Below the pieces are notes generated by a model. That model was not told the DNA's origin. It did not search any database and saw only the letters and a list, made by a program, of their open reading frames with translations. The position numbers and the translations under genes were made by a program. DNA of 18,671 nucleotides from NCBI GenBank assembly GCA_017745135.1, contig JAGIAB010000020.1:1-18671 (forward strand), in the 5' to 3' direction. Origin of the DNA: Flavisolibacter sp. Its GTDB lineage: Bacteria > Bacteroidota > Bacteroidia > Chitinophagales > Chitinophagaceae. Shown piece by piece: positions 1 to 6,875 of the stretch. Within the stretch, counting starts at the first letter, position 1, and the number at the start of each line of letters is the position of its first letter.

Positions 1-1
1 A

Positions 2-124
2 GCGCAGTTTTACTGGAGCGGCACCTATGGTGAAGACGGTTTTTCAGACACCACATCTTTTGTTGATACCTGGATAAAGAGAGACGGCGGATGGCGTGTA
101 GTAAGCCGGATTGTAACAGAATAG
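2..124 (+). CDS. C-terminal end of an NTF2-like / DUF4440-type protein (partial)
   Basis: Only the last 40 codons are in the window; the reading frame is open from the left edge and ends with TAG at 122-124. The visible peptide includes FVDTWIKRDGGWRVVSRIVT. The pattern W-x-K-R-D-G-x-W-R-V-V is typical of the last two β-strands of the SnoaL/DUF4440 group of the NTF2-like fold, where the strand after the 'dGgWrvv' turn closes the cone-shaped pocket. Members are small proteins of about 120-160 residues, often secreted in Bacteroidota, and their ligand or reaction is usually unknown. The gene converges with the dipeptidyl peptidase gene, with 26 bases between the stops. The family call is an inference from a short tail, so no specific function is assigned. 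Confidence 0.6.
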   Translation, partial: AQFYWSGTYGEDGFSDTTSFVDTWIKRDGGWRVVSRIVTE

Positions 125-155
125 ATGAAGCAGAACCAATGGTCTGCGTTCTATT
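120..155. terminator. Candidate shared terminator hairpin between convergent genes
   Basis: AATAGA (120-125) pairs with TCTATT (150-155), and GCAGA (130-134) pairs with TCTGC (143-147), leaving an 8-base loop and a small asymmetric internal loop. The hairpin covers the stop codons of both convergent genes. It lacks a strong T-tract on either side, so its role as a terminator is only plausible. Confidence 0.3.
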
Positions 156-2304
156 TCAAATACTCCGTTAAATAATCAGTCACTTTCTGATACAAATGTG
201 CCCGGTCTTTTCCAATAACATTATGTTCATGGCCGGGATAGATCATATAATCGACCTGCACATTTTTATCAATGGCGGCACGCACAAAACGAACTGAATG
301 CTGCTGAACTACAACCGGATCCTGTAAGCCATGAATCAATAGTAGTTTCCCTTTCAGATTCTGCACTTTTTTAGTAAGATCAGTAGCCGCATAACCTTCC
401 GGATTTTCCTGTGGCGTATCCATATAACGTTCGCCGTACATGATCTCATAATAGCGCCAGTCGATAACCGGGCCGCCTGCAACGGCAGCTTTAAAAATGC
501 CGGGATAGCTCAACATGAAATCAGTCGTAAGAAATCCACCATAGCTCCATCCAAATAATCCCATCCTGTTTTTATCGACGTAAGAAAGCTTAGTCAGGTA
601 ATCAACACCACTCATTAAATCTTCCATTTGTGCTTCGCCTGCACGGCGAAAGATCACCTGTTCAAACTCTTTTCCCCGGTTATCACTTCCTCTCGGGTCC
701 AAACTAAAAACCACATAGCCTCTTTCAGCCAGGTATTGAAACCAGTAATCACCCGCGCCACCATTCCAGGCATTTGAGATCATTTGCACATGCGGGCCTC
801 CATACCAGTAAACCACCACCGGGTATTTTTTGGTGCTGTCAAAATTTGCCGGTTTGAACATACGGCAATACAAAGGCGTTCCGGCCTTATTGGCAATAGT
901 GAAAATGCTCATTTGCCCGAGCGCATAATCAGCCAAAGGATTTGGCGCATTGAAAATGGTTTTGTTTTTCAGTGATTTGACATCAACGATGCGAACTGTT
1001 CTTGGATTGTCGGTAGTACTGAAGTTATCAATAACTGTGTTGCCGCTGGTGCTTACCTGCGCTCCATGCAATCCCGGGCCCTGTGTAATTCTTTTGGATG
1101 CGCCGGTTTTCAAATTGAGCTGGTATAAATTTCTGCTGATGGGTGAATCCTGGTTGGAGATATAAAATACATGTTCTCCTTTTCCATCAAATCCTTTCAC
1201 ATCGGTTACTTCCCAGTTGCCCTTGGTCAGTTGCTTCAATAACTTTCCATTGATGTCATATAAGTACAGATGATTCCAGCCATCCCTGTTGCTTTGCCAG
1301 ATGAATTGTGAGGAATTGTTTTTTAAGAAGAGTATAGGTACCAGCGGCTCCACGTATTTTTCATCTTCTTCTTCAAACAGGGTTTTTACAAAAGCACCGG
1401 TTGATGCATTGTATTGATTCAGTTCCATGTGATTTTGCTCGCGGTTCACTACAGCAATGAAGACGAATTTGTCATCGGGGCTCCAGGCAATATTGGTCAA
1501 ATATTGTTCGGCAGGTCCGGCCGTTTGTAAGTAGATGGCTGATTGAGTTTCGGCATTGTAAACCCCAACAGTAACATGGTGGCTTTTATCGCCGGCCATT
1601 GGATACTTAATAAGTTCAATGCTGGCAGGCGTGGTTGCCCAGTTGATGATGGGATAATCGGTAACCATGCTTTGATCCATGCGGTAAAAAGCCAGTTGTT
1701 TTCCATTGTTGCTCCAGAAAGTGCCTTTCATAATGCCAAACTCCTCACGATGAACAGTAGAAGCGTATACAATGTCTCTGCTTCCATCATCGGTTACTTG
1801 TTTTGTATTGGTTCCATCGGTTACAAATAAATTATAATCGTCTACATAAGCCACGTATCCTGCACTGCTTTCTTCAGCAATTTCCTTGTTGGCAATGCTT
1901 TTATCCATAATCACTCTCACTTTGTTCGTGGTTGGGTTTAAAGCAATTCTATTTCCGTTAGCCGTAAACATCCATTCCGGAGACTTATAAAAATTGATAG
2001 CAGGCATTTCAGCCAGTGCATCCAAACCTGCGGCATTTAGTTTTTGATTGAGATCTTCAAGGGAAAGAAAGCTTTGCTCTGTCGAAGATTTAAAATTTCC
2101 TCTCACCCAAACATCTTTATCATTTACTTTTTTCAGATGAACGTAATCTTCAGTGCCGTAGATAAATTGTAATTGCCTGAGGTTGGCCGGCGCCAGGGTC
2201 GTACGGTTTCTTACCAGTGCATCTTCAATAGTAAGGATTTTATTTTGAGCTAAAACAGAAAAGCTGAAAACAAACAATAGGGTGAAGGAAAAAAATCTTT
2301 TCAT
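151..2304 (-). CDS. Secreted dipeptidyl peptidase IV, S9B family serine peptidase
   Basis: A 717-residue prolyl-specific exopeptidase that should remove X-Pro or X-Ala dipeptides from oligopeptides in the periplasm or outside the cell. I start it at the ATG whose complement lies at 2302-2304. That start gives a clean signal peptide (MKRFFSFTLLFVF, ending in SVLAQ), and a perfect -7 promoter element lies just upstream; an in-frame start at 2400 would lie upstream of that promoter. Residues ~25-460 form the DPP IV β-propeller, including the paired Glu of VHREEFGI that in DPP IV anchors the substrate N-terminus. The α/β-hydrolase domain follows, with YWYGGP (oxyanion Tyr), nucleophile Ser in GWSYGG (about residue 587), Asp in HGLQDP (about 662) and His in HEHNV (about 694). 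All catalytic parts are present and the length is normal. A related prolyl tripeptidyl peptidase specificity cannot be excluded. No neighbour shares its strand closely, so it is probably monocistronic. Confidence 0.92.
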   Translation of the reverse strand: MKRFFSFTLLFVFSFSVLAQNKILTIEDALVRNRTTLAPANLRQLQFIYGTEDYVHLKKVNDKDVWVRGNFKSSTEQSFLSLEDLNQKLNAAGLDALAEMPAINFYKSPEWMFTANGNRIALNPTTNKVRVIMDKSIANKEIAEESSAGYVAYVDDYNLFVTDGTNTKQVTDDGSRDIVYASTVHREEFGIMKGTFWSNNGKQLAFYRMDQSMVTDYPIINWATTPASIELIKYPMAGDKSHHVTVGVYNAETQSAIYLQTAGPAEQYLTNIAWSPDDKFVFIAVVNREQNHMELNQYNASTGAFVKTLFEEEDEKYVEPLVPILFLKNNSSQFIWQSNRDGWNHLYLYDINGKLLKQLTKGNWEVTDVKGFDGKGEHVFYISNQDSPISRNLYQLNLKTGASKRITQGPGLHGAQVSTSGNTVIDNFSTTDNPRTVRIVDVKSLKNKTIFNAPNPLADYALGQMSIFTIANKAGTPLYCRMFKPANFDSTKKYPVVVYWYGGPHVQMISNAWNGGAGDYWFQYLAERGYVVFSLDPRGSDNRGKEFEQVIFRRAGEAQMEDLMSGVDYLTKLSYVDKNRMGLFGWSYGGFLTTDFMLSYPGIFKAAVAGGPVIDWRYYEIMYGERYMDTPQENPEGYAATDLTKKVQNLKGKLLLIHGLQDPVVVQQHSVRFVRAAIDKNVQVDYMIYPGHEHNVIGKDRAHLYQKVTDYLTEYLK

Positions 2305-2323
2305 GTGTTGTCCGGTTAAACAA

Positions 2324-2331
2324 CAAATGTA
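2324..2331 (-). promoter_or_regulatory. Bacteroidota -7 promoter element of the DPP IV gene
   Basis: On the minus strand this reads TACATTTG, an exact match to TAnnTTTG. Transcription would begin near 2317 and leave a leader of about 13 bases before the start codon at 2304. I do not see a clear TTTG -33 element at the right spacing, so the match is suggestive only. Confidence 0.45.
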
Positions 2332-2491
2332 GAGATTATGAAAATACAGGCGAGGCTGCTTCCTGTTACCAATTGGCCAATATTTATTATGGATGCACAC
2401 GATTGATTAAAGCTCCATTCACCCTGAGTAAAATCATTGTTGATCTGCTGAAAGCTTCTTCTCTTTACGCCCCATTGAAATGAAACTTGTG

Positions 2492-2918
2492 ATGAGTAAA
2501 AAACCAATAGAACTGTTGTCCCCCGTAGGTTCTTTCGAAAGTCTGCAGGCAGCCATTCAGGCCGGAGCCAATGCTGTGTATTTTGGAGTCGAACAGTTGA
2601 ATATGCGGGCAAAAAGCATCAACTCTTTTTTTGTTGGCTGCAACAGAAAAGAAAATTTACATTGGCAAGTGCACTAAATATTACAGTGGAATTAAGGTTG
2701 GAGAATTTTTAATGGAAAGCGGAAGCCTTCAAAAAGGCGGCACCATTTTAATTACCGGCAACCGTTTTGGAATTCACAAAGAAGTGTTGAATGATTTCAG
2801 AGTAAATGGTGACGAAGAAGATATTGCAGGCAAAGGAGACAAGATCACTTTCCCACTGCCTTTAAAACCTTCTCTCAATGATAAATTGTACAAAATAGTA
2901 AAGACGGAACATGCCTAA
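2492..2918 (+). pseudogene. Peptidase U32 family gene with its central part deleted and a frameshift
   Basis: The first 43 or so codons read MSKKPIELLSPVGSFESLQA and continue through IQAGANAVYFGVEQLNMRAKSINSF. This is the canonical N-terminus of U32 'collagenase-like' proteins (TrhP/YhbU/RlhA group). At a run of seven T (2626-2632) the match stops. From 2631, in another frame, the sequence encodes the C-terminal β-barrel domain of the same family (KKIYIGKCTKYYSGIKVGEF, then LMESGSLQKGG and ILITG, ending KLYKIVKTEHA at 2916-2918). Intact family members are usually about 400 residues or longer, so roughly two thirds, including the Fe-S cysteines and active-site region, are missing. An alternative start at 2480 adds four residues. 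U32 proteins take part in tRNA and rRNA hydroxylation or ubiquinone hydroxylation. This copy cannot make a functional protein unless the deletion is an assembly error. Confidence 0.85.
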
Positions 2919-3131
2919 GATCATTTTTATCGAAACAAATACATTGGTTGCAGTATCTGCAGGGAGATGCAGCCGGAGGTATGGCGCATGTCAAAAAAAG
3001 ATGGCAAAGCGGTTTTATTGCATTCTGTCGAAAAAAAGTAAATCCATCGACTTGAACTTTCTCCAATTTTAATAGAACACTCAAAAGAAATAGCAGAAGC
3101 CTGTCCCGCAAGGGTTATAAAGATTGCTTAG
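2911..3131 (+). pseudogene. Broken 4Fe-4S ferredoxin gene overlapping the U32 remnant
   Basis: The ATG at 2911 lies inside the U32 stop region (8-base overlap), the spacing of a translationally coupled pair. The reading begins MPKIIF. After the five-T run at 2924-2928 the homologous reading continues in the third frame, which fits loss of one T. It reads YRNKYIGCSICREMQPEVWR, then MSKKDGKAVLLHSVEKK, a TAA stop at 3039-3041, and then IHRLELSPILIEHSKEIAEA followed by CPARVIKIA and TAG at 3129-3131. This is a one-cluster ferredoxin of about 70 residues with a CxxCxxC motif and a later CP. The first Cys has become Tyr (TAC at 2940-2942), and the TAA could be a single change from GAA. With three lesions it is very probably dead. 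A 53-codon open frame remains from the ATG but matches nothing after the first six residues. Confidence 0.85.
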
Positions 3132-3136
3132 GTAAT

Positions 3137-3409
3137 TTAATTGTGATTCTTTTTGAAAGGATCATTTTCCACTGAGTTCATTTTCTGATTGTACGTGTTC
3201 CCGTTTTGATAATCTCCACGAATGCCTAGAGAAATATTGCTTTTGATACGAAAATCTTTGTGGCTCATTTGCCAGCATTCGCCGCTTTCCTTGATTACGA
3301 TCGTGTACAAGGTATCAGACTGCGGACCGTAGTCGATCATATACCAAATATAACCGTCGCCCTTTGACGTAGTTACTTCTACCGGGTCTTTAAACTCTAA
3401 AGCAATCAT
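3137..3409 (-). CDS. Small protein of unknown function (90 residues)
   Basis: I do not recognise a named family. The protein has no signal peptide or membrane segment. It starts MIALEFKDPVEVTTSKGDGY, followed by a β-rich stretch (IWYMIDYG, DTLYTIVI, ECWQMSHKDFRI) and a polar Asn/Lys-rich tail. The strand pattern and compact size suggest a small all-β cytosolic protein, perhaps one that contacts a partner or nucleic acid; that is inference. The start at 3407-3409 has AAAAAGG a few bases upstream on the minus strand, acceptable as a ribosome binding site. The frame stays open upstream towards 3499 but contains no usable start codon. It lies 89 bases downstream of another unknown gene on the same strand and could share its transcript. 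Confidence 0.6.
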   Translation of the reverse strand: MIALEFKDPVEVTTSKGDGYIWYMIDYGPQSDTLYTIVIKESGECWQMSHKDFRIKSNISLGIRGDYQNGNTYNQKMNSVENDPFKKNHN

Positions 3410-3498
3410 AGATGCCTTTTTGGTATCTATGTAAAAGCTGTGCCATAAGCTGAGTGCCTGGCGAACTCTGCTTAAGTTTTGCCCATGCGTATTACAAA

Positions 3499-3984
3499 TT
3501 ATGCGGCATGGAAAGCTTCTATCTCCCCGCTGAATTTCTTTACGATTACTTCGGTAAGTGTGGTTGCCCTAAAGCGTCGTTTCCAGTCGGCAAGCTGCAT
3601 TACAATAGTCGATGCTGCTTCTGCATGCAATCTGCGAATGGGTTCATGTTGGAGGGTTTTCACCATCAGCGGTAAAACGGCCCTGTAAAAAGCATCAGAG
3701 GTTAACTCTTCTCTTTCGAGAATTTTCAGATCTCTTTCCGCCGCACTTTGTTTTTCTTCATCAAAAGAATAAAAATCTCTTTCTGCATCGGCCATGCGTT
3801 TGTCGAAGGCTTGTCTTAGAATAGCCCTGTAGATATAATCATCCATTTCCACGCCGTTGTCAATGGCATTAACCAAATTGCGGTTTTGAGAAAGAATGTT
3901 TAAAGCACAGGAAATGATCTCTGATGAAATTCCCAATTCAGTTGCTTTGCTATGGATTTGGTGGTGCACAGGATGGCTGGTCAT
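3499..3984 (-). CDS. Helical protein of unknown function (161 residues)
   Basis: No family recognised. The sequence is polar and mostly α-helical. A His-rich start (MTSHPVHHQIHSKATELG) is followed by a helix with NILSQNRNLVNAIDNG, then long charged helices (RQAFDKRMADAERDFYSFDE and QSAAERDLKILEREELTSDA). A more hydrophobic C-terminal half contains DWKRRFRATTLTEVIVKKF. There is no signal peptide, transmembrane segment or metal-binding motif beyond the scattered His. Length, composition and codon use are those of a real gene, and the other frames here are shorter. It sits upstream of the 90-residue unknown gene on the same strand and diverges from the M23 lipoprotein gene across a 246-base gap. 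Confidence 0.65.
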   Translation of the reverse strand: MTSHPVHHQIHSKATELGISSEIISCALNILSQNRNLVNAIDNGVEMDDYIYRAILRQAFDKRMADAERDFYSFDEEKQSAAERDLKILEREELTSDAFYRAVLPLMVKTLQHEPIRRLHAEAASTIVMQLADWKRRFRATTLTEVIVKKFSGEIEAFHAA

Positions 3985-4099
3985 TGTCTGGATTTTAGTG
4001 ATTGATAAAGTATGGATTGCGTTCGCCGAAACACAGCACTAAAGATGCCAGAAGCAAAAAATGTTGATAACTAAAATCTTGAAGAGCCTTGTATTTCAA

Positions 4100-4121
4100 A
4101 TTCTTGTTCGCAATCAAGAAT
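4100..4121. repeat. Inverted repeat in the divergent promoter region
   Basis: ATTCTTG (4100-4106) and CAAGAAT (4115-4121) are perfect inverted copies around an 8-base spacer (TTCGCAAT). It lies between two divergent genes (starts at 3984 minus and 4231 plus) and is not followed by a T-run, so a regulator binding site is more likely than a terminator. The rest of the 3985-4230 gap is AT-rich, with no other feature I can support. Confidence 0.3.
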
Positions 4122-4230
4122 ACTTAGTAGCTAAAAAATTTTACAACTTTATTCAGTAATTACAGTCACTGCTTAATATTTTTTTCACCCTTTCCGGCGT
4201 TTCATTTGCTAAAGAGGCGGCACAATATCT

Positions 4231-5385
4231 ATGAAACGAATAAGTCCCATTTTACTGCTGGTTGCCTGCATCAATTTTTCATGTGGCACCACTTTGCATA
4301 AAATTTTTGACAGCAATAAAACGCCGCACGAAGAATATGCGGAGAAGCTGGAAGATAAAAAGCTTGATAATACACCTGAGGGTCGTGCGTGGTTAGCGGC
4401 TTCTAAAAAAGCGCTGGAAGCTCCGCAGGCCATCCAGCTTCCGTACAGGCAAACAGGATATTTTCAACCCGATAAACCACGGTCACTTGGTTTGAAGTTT
4501 CGTGCAAAGCAAGGCGAGCGGCTGACATTTACTTTAAGCAAAAAAATTAACGGCCTGATAATTTATTCAGACCTGTTTAAAGCCAACAGCGTGGATGCTG
4601 CCGTTTTATCCGCAGATACCAGCTCTTCGCAATTCAGTTTTGATGTGGAAGAAACCGGTGAATATGTTTTGCGCTTACAGCCTGAATTGTTCCGTTCCGG
4701 AGAATATAGTCTCGCGATTTCAGTTGGCCCTTCTTTAGGTTTCCCGGTTTTCTATGCCAAAGCAAACATTGGAAGCTTTTGGGGAGATGGACGCGACGCC
4801 GGTAAGCGAAGCCATGAAGGCATTGATATTTTTGCGCCAAAACATTCGCCTGCCATTGCTGCTGCTGATGGATATGTTACAGGAGTAAAAGAAGGTGGCA
4901 TTGGAGGTAAAACGGTTTGGTTAAGACCTGAAGGAAAGAACTATACACTTTATTATGCTCATCTTGATAAGCAATTGGTGCGTGAAGGACAATTTGTAAA
5001 AAAAGGAGAAACCATAGGATTGGTAGGCAATACGGGTAACGCCAAATACACGCCTTCTCATCTCCATTTTGGCGTGTACACTTATGACGGAGCTATTGAT
5101 CCCCTGCCTTTTGTAAATAAAATAATTAAGACAGCGCCAGAAGTGCCTTCGAAAAGTTTAGCGGTTTCAATCAAGCTGGTTAAATCAAAAAAGGACGATG
5201 ACGACCTGATTAAAGCCAATACAATTTTGACTCCGCTGGCGGTTAATTCAAAAGCGTATATAGCCGAAACACAAGAAGGTAAAATGATTCAAATTCCTTT
5301 TGCCGAAGTGAAAGTGATCAAACAGGAATCAGGGCCGGCCAATGGATTGGCAACAAGCCCTTCCCCCTCTTCAAAGAAATTATAA
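4231..5385 (+). CDS. M23 family (LytM-type) metallopeptidase lipoprotein
   Basis: A 384-residue peptidoglycan endopeptidase predicted to cut cross-linked stem peptides in the periplasm, anchored by an N-terminal lipid. The signal is very short (MKRISPILLLVAC), with LVA-C as lipobox and Cys13 as lipidation site; Cys18 is a weaker alternative. Residues ~75-165 form a β-rich domain resembling the bacterial pre-peptidase C-terminal type (GERLTFTLSKK, EETGEYVLRLQPE). The LytM domain spans ~175-300 and holds all zinc ligands and catalytic His: HEGID (His195, Asp199), YYAHLD (His244) and HLHFG (His277, His279). So it should be active rather than a degenerate regulator such as EnvC. A C-terminal Lys/Asp-rich part (~310-384) may form an SH3-like module. 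It converges with a small minus-strand gene, 7 bases between the two coding ends. A near -7 element (TTCATTTG at 4201-4208) lies upstream. Confidence 0.9.
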   Translation: MKRISPILLLVACINFSCGTTLHKIFDSNKTPHEEYAEKLEDKKLDNTPEGRAWLAASKKALEAPQAIQLPYRQTGYFQPDKPRSLGLKFRAKQGERLTFTLSKKINGLIIYSDLFKANSVDAAVLSADTSSSQFSFDVEETGEYVLRLQPELFRSGEYSLAISVGPSLGFPVFYAKANIGSFWGDGRDAGKRSHEGIDIFAPKHSPAIAAADGYVTGVKEGGIGGKTVWLRPEGKNYTLYYAHLDKQLVREGQFVKKGETIGLVGNTGNAKYTPSHLHFGVYTYDGAIDPLPFVNKIIKTAPEVPSKSLAVSIKLVKSKKDDDDLIKANTILTPLAVNSKAYIAETQEGKMIQIPFAEVKVIKQESGPANGLATSPSPSSKKL

Positions 5386-5392
5386 GTGGCTA

Positions 5393-5596
5393 TTAAATGT
5401 GATTGGGCTCACCTGTTACCGTATCATCACTTCCTCCCATCTGTTCATCAAGGCTTCGTTCTACACCTTGTCTTGAGTTAGAAGAATGTCCTTTCAGGAT
5501 ATCAGTATCATCCTTACGATAATAATCGTTTAAGTTGATTCGCTCTTTTGGCTTGTTTTCATTTTGTTCCCGTGGATTGTTATCATTTCTGCTCAT
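5393..5596 (-). CDS. Small hydrophilic protein of unknown function (67 residues)
   Basis: No family recognised. The protein is highly charged and rich in Asn, Asp, Glu, Arg and Lys, with hardly any hydrophobic residues (MSRNDNNPREQNENKPKERI, then NLNDYYRKDDTDILKGHSS). It is therefore probably disordered in solution and cytosolic. The composition resembles small stress-related hydrophilic proteins, but this is only a resemblance. The start at 5594-5596 is the natural one. Nine bases upstream lies a perfect palindrome whose core is shared with the region before the 52-residue gene at 8671. The gene converges with the M23 lipoprotein gene and has its own promoter region in the 214-base gap to 5811. 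Confidence 0.6.
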   Translation of the reverse strand: MSRNDNNPREQNENKPKERINLNDYYRKDDTDILKGHSSNSRQGVERSLDEQMGGSDDTVTGEPNHI

Positions 5597-5603
5597 GGTT
5601 TGG

Positions 5604-5620
5604 ATTTTTGATTCAAAAAT
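5604..5620. promoter_or_regulatory. 17-base palindrome before a small gene, possible operator
   Basis: ATTTTTGATTCAAAAAT is a perfect inverted repeat around a central T. It lies 7 bases upstream of the start codon at 5596 (minus). On the minus strand it overlaps AATTTTTG (5621-5614), one mismatch from the -7 element TAnnTTTG, so a protein bound here would block transcription initiation. The 15-base core TTTTTGA-W-TCAAAAA recurs at 8676-8690. Confidence 0.4.
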
Positions 5621-5810
5621 TGGTTGAAGGTCTGCTTTAGCAAGCCTAAAAAACGTGCCGTTATTGCCATTTTCATGCTAATAATTCACGAATGTTAAAC
5701 GGTAGCGATTGCTTATTCTAAAAATTTTTCTACACCTGTTTTGGTGTGCGACTTCTTTAAACTTCTCCATCTTCCTTAAAAACTAACGAACTTGCGAAAA
5801 ACCAAATTAA

Positions 5811-6380
5811 ATGATCGAAATCTTAAAACAATCATGGCCCTGGTATGTTGGTGGTGTACTTATAGGGCTTATGGTTCCGGCCTTATTAATAGCAGGCAAT
5901 AAATCTTTCGGTGTGTCGGCTTCCCTAAGAGATATTTGTGCCGCATGCATCCCCGCAAAAATTCCTTTTTTAGATTATGACTGGAGAAAGGAAGCATGGA
6001 ATTTGTTTTTTTCCCTCGGCATCGTCATCGGCGGATTTATTGGTGGTTATTTATTAGGTGACCCTCAGCCCGAAAAAATTTCATCAATCACTATTCAAAC
6101 ATTAGAACAGAACGGAGTTCATTTCAATGCAGGATTTGTTCCGGAAGATATTTTCAACTGGTCGTATTTGTTTACGCTGCCTGGTTTCATTATCATTGTT
6201 GTCGGCGGGTTTTTAGTTGGATTCGGAACAAGGTATGCAGGCGGTTGTACATCAGGACATGGTATTATGGGGCTTTCCACTTTACAATGGCCTTCATTAA
6301 TTGCAGTGGGTTCTTTTTTTGTTGGAGGAATTATCAGCGCCACATGGCTCTTACCCTTTATTTTAAATCTTGGCAAATGA
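5811..6380 (+). CDS. YeeE/YedE family transporter subunit, N-terminal half (sulfur transport)
   Basis: A 189-residue integral inner-membrane protein with about five transmembrane segments (near residues 11-30, 64-83, 118-139, 150-163 and 166-185). The family includes TsuA, which takes up thiosulfate through a relay of cysteines. The hallmark GGCTSGHG is at 144-151 (Cys146), and an extra pair lies in DICAACIP (Cys43, Cys46). In Bacteroidota the transporter is split into two half-size proteins, and this is the first. Its TGA stop overlaps the ATG of the second half, showing tight translational coupling. Usual companions (a persulfide dioxygenase-like MBL hydrolase, rhodaneses, an ArsR-type regulator) are not in the window. 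The substrate is inferred from the family; another reduced-sulfur species is possible. Confidence 0.85.
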   Translation: MIEILKQSWPWYVGGVLIGLMVPALLIAGNKSFGVSASLRDICAACIPAKIPFLDYDWRKEAWNLFFSLGIVIGGFIGGYLLGDPQPEKISSITIQTLEQNGVHFNAGFVPEDIFNWSYLFTLPGFIIIVVGGFLVGFGTRYAGGCTSGHGIMGLSTLQWPSLIAVGSFFVGGIISATWLLPFILNLGK

Positions 6381-6787
6381 AAAATCTAAAATATCTTTTA
6401 TTGGGAACCTTGTTCGGAATTATTCTTTGCAAAGTGCAGGCTGTTTCGTGGTGGCGCATGCAGGAAATGTTTCGTTTCGACGGCTTTTATATGTACGGAT
6501 TGTTTGTAACGGCTATTCCAACGGGAATTCTTTCTGTTTGGCTGATTAAAAAATTCAACATTAAAACCGTCAGTGGTGAGCCAATCATTATCCGCAAGAA
6601 AAAATTTAACTGGGGTTATGTGATCGGTGGATTATTATTTGGCATTGGCTGGGCATTTTCCGGTGCATGTCCCGGTCCTTTACTTGCTTTGATTGGTGCA
6701 GGGAAATTTGTTGTGATTGTTGTTTTTATCAGTGCTTTATTTGGTACTTTAGTGTACAGTTGGCTGAGGCCAAGGCTGCCTCATTAG
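6377..6787 (+). CDS. YeeE/YedE family transporter subunit, C-terminal half
   Basis: A 136-residue inner-membrane protein, the partner of the gene just upstream. I use the ATG at 6377, which forms an ATGA overlap with the upstream stop; a longer reading from 6245 would run through the conserved GCTSGHG region of the first gene. It has about four transmembrane segments (near 5-22, 38-56, 79-100 and 108-128). The second family signature, FSGACPGPLL (Cys98), is present, equivalent to the C-terminal repeat of full-length YeeE. A basic tail (WLRPRLPH) should face the cytoplasm. Together the two halves rebuild one pseudo-symmetric thiosulfate-type channel with Cys146 of the first and Cys98 of the second lining the path; that arrangement follows from the TsuA structure and is inferred here. 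Confidence 0.85.
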   Translation: MKNLKYLLLGTLFGIILCKVQAVSWWRMQEMFRFDGFYMYGLFVTAIPTGILSVWLIKKFNIKTVSGEPIIIRKKKFNWGYVIGGLLFGIGWAFSGACPGPLLALIGAGKFVVIVVFISALFGTLVYSWLRPRLPH

Positions 6788-6829
6788 TGAAGAAGAAATT
6801 TTTTTTTAACGATACATCAGTCTCTGGTA

Positions 6830-6860
6830 TTGTCAATTTACAGATGGTACCTCAACTTTG
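6830..6860 (+). promoter_or_regulatory. Candidate promoter of the small gene at 6876
   Basis: TTG (6830-6832) lies 20 bases before CAACTTTG (6853-6860), which differs from TAnnTTTG by one base. The spacing suits a Bacteroidota σABfr promoter and would place the transcript start a few bases before the ATG at 6876. Based on pattern only. Confidence 0.3.
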
Positions 6861-6875
6861 CACTTTTTAATCAAC

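Noticed and set aside
2305..2400. 32-residue N-terminal extension of the DPP IV reading frame
   Set aside because: It lies upstream of a perfect -7 promoter element, and the signal peptide begins at the later Met.
2335..2480. Possible RNA gene or riboswitch in the gap between DPP IV and the U32 remnant
   Set aside because: Only a short CCAATTGG palindrome is visible, with no stable extended fold or known consensus.
2875..3111. 78-codon minus-strand frame over the ferredoxin remnant
   Set aside because: The plus strand explains the region better through clear, though broken, ferredoxin homology.
4100..4121. Hairpin considered as a terminator
   Set aside because: No T-run follows on either strand, and it lies between divergent promoters, where no terminator is needed.
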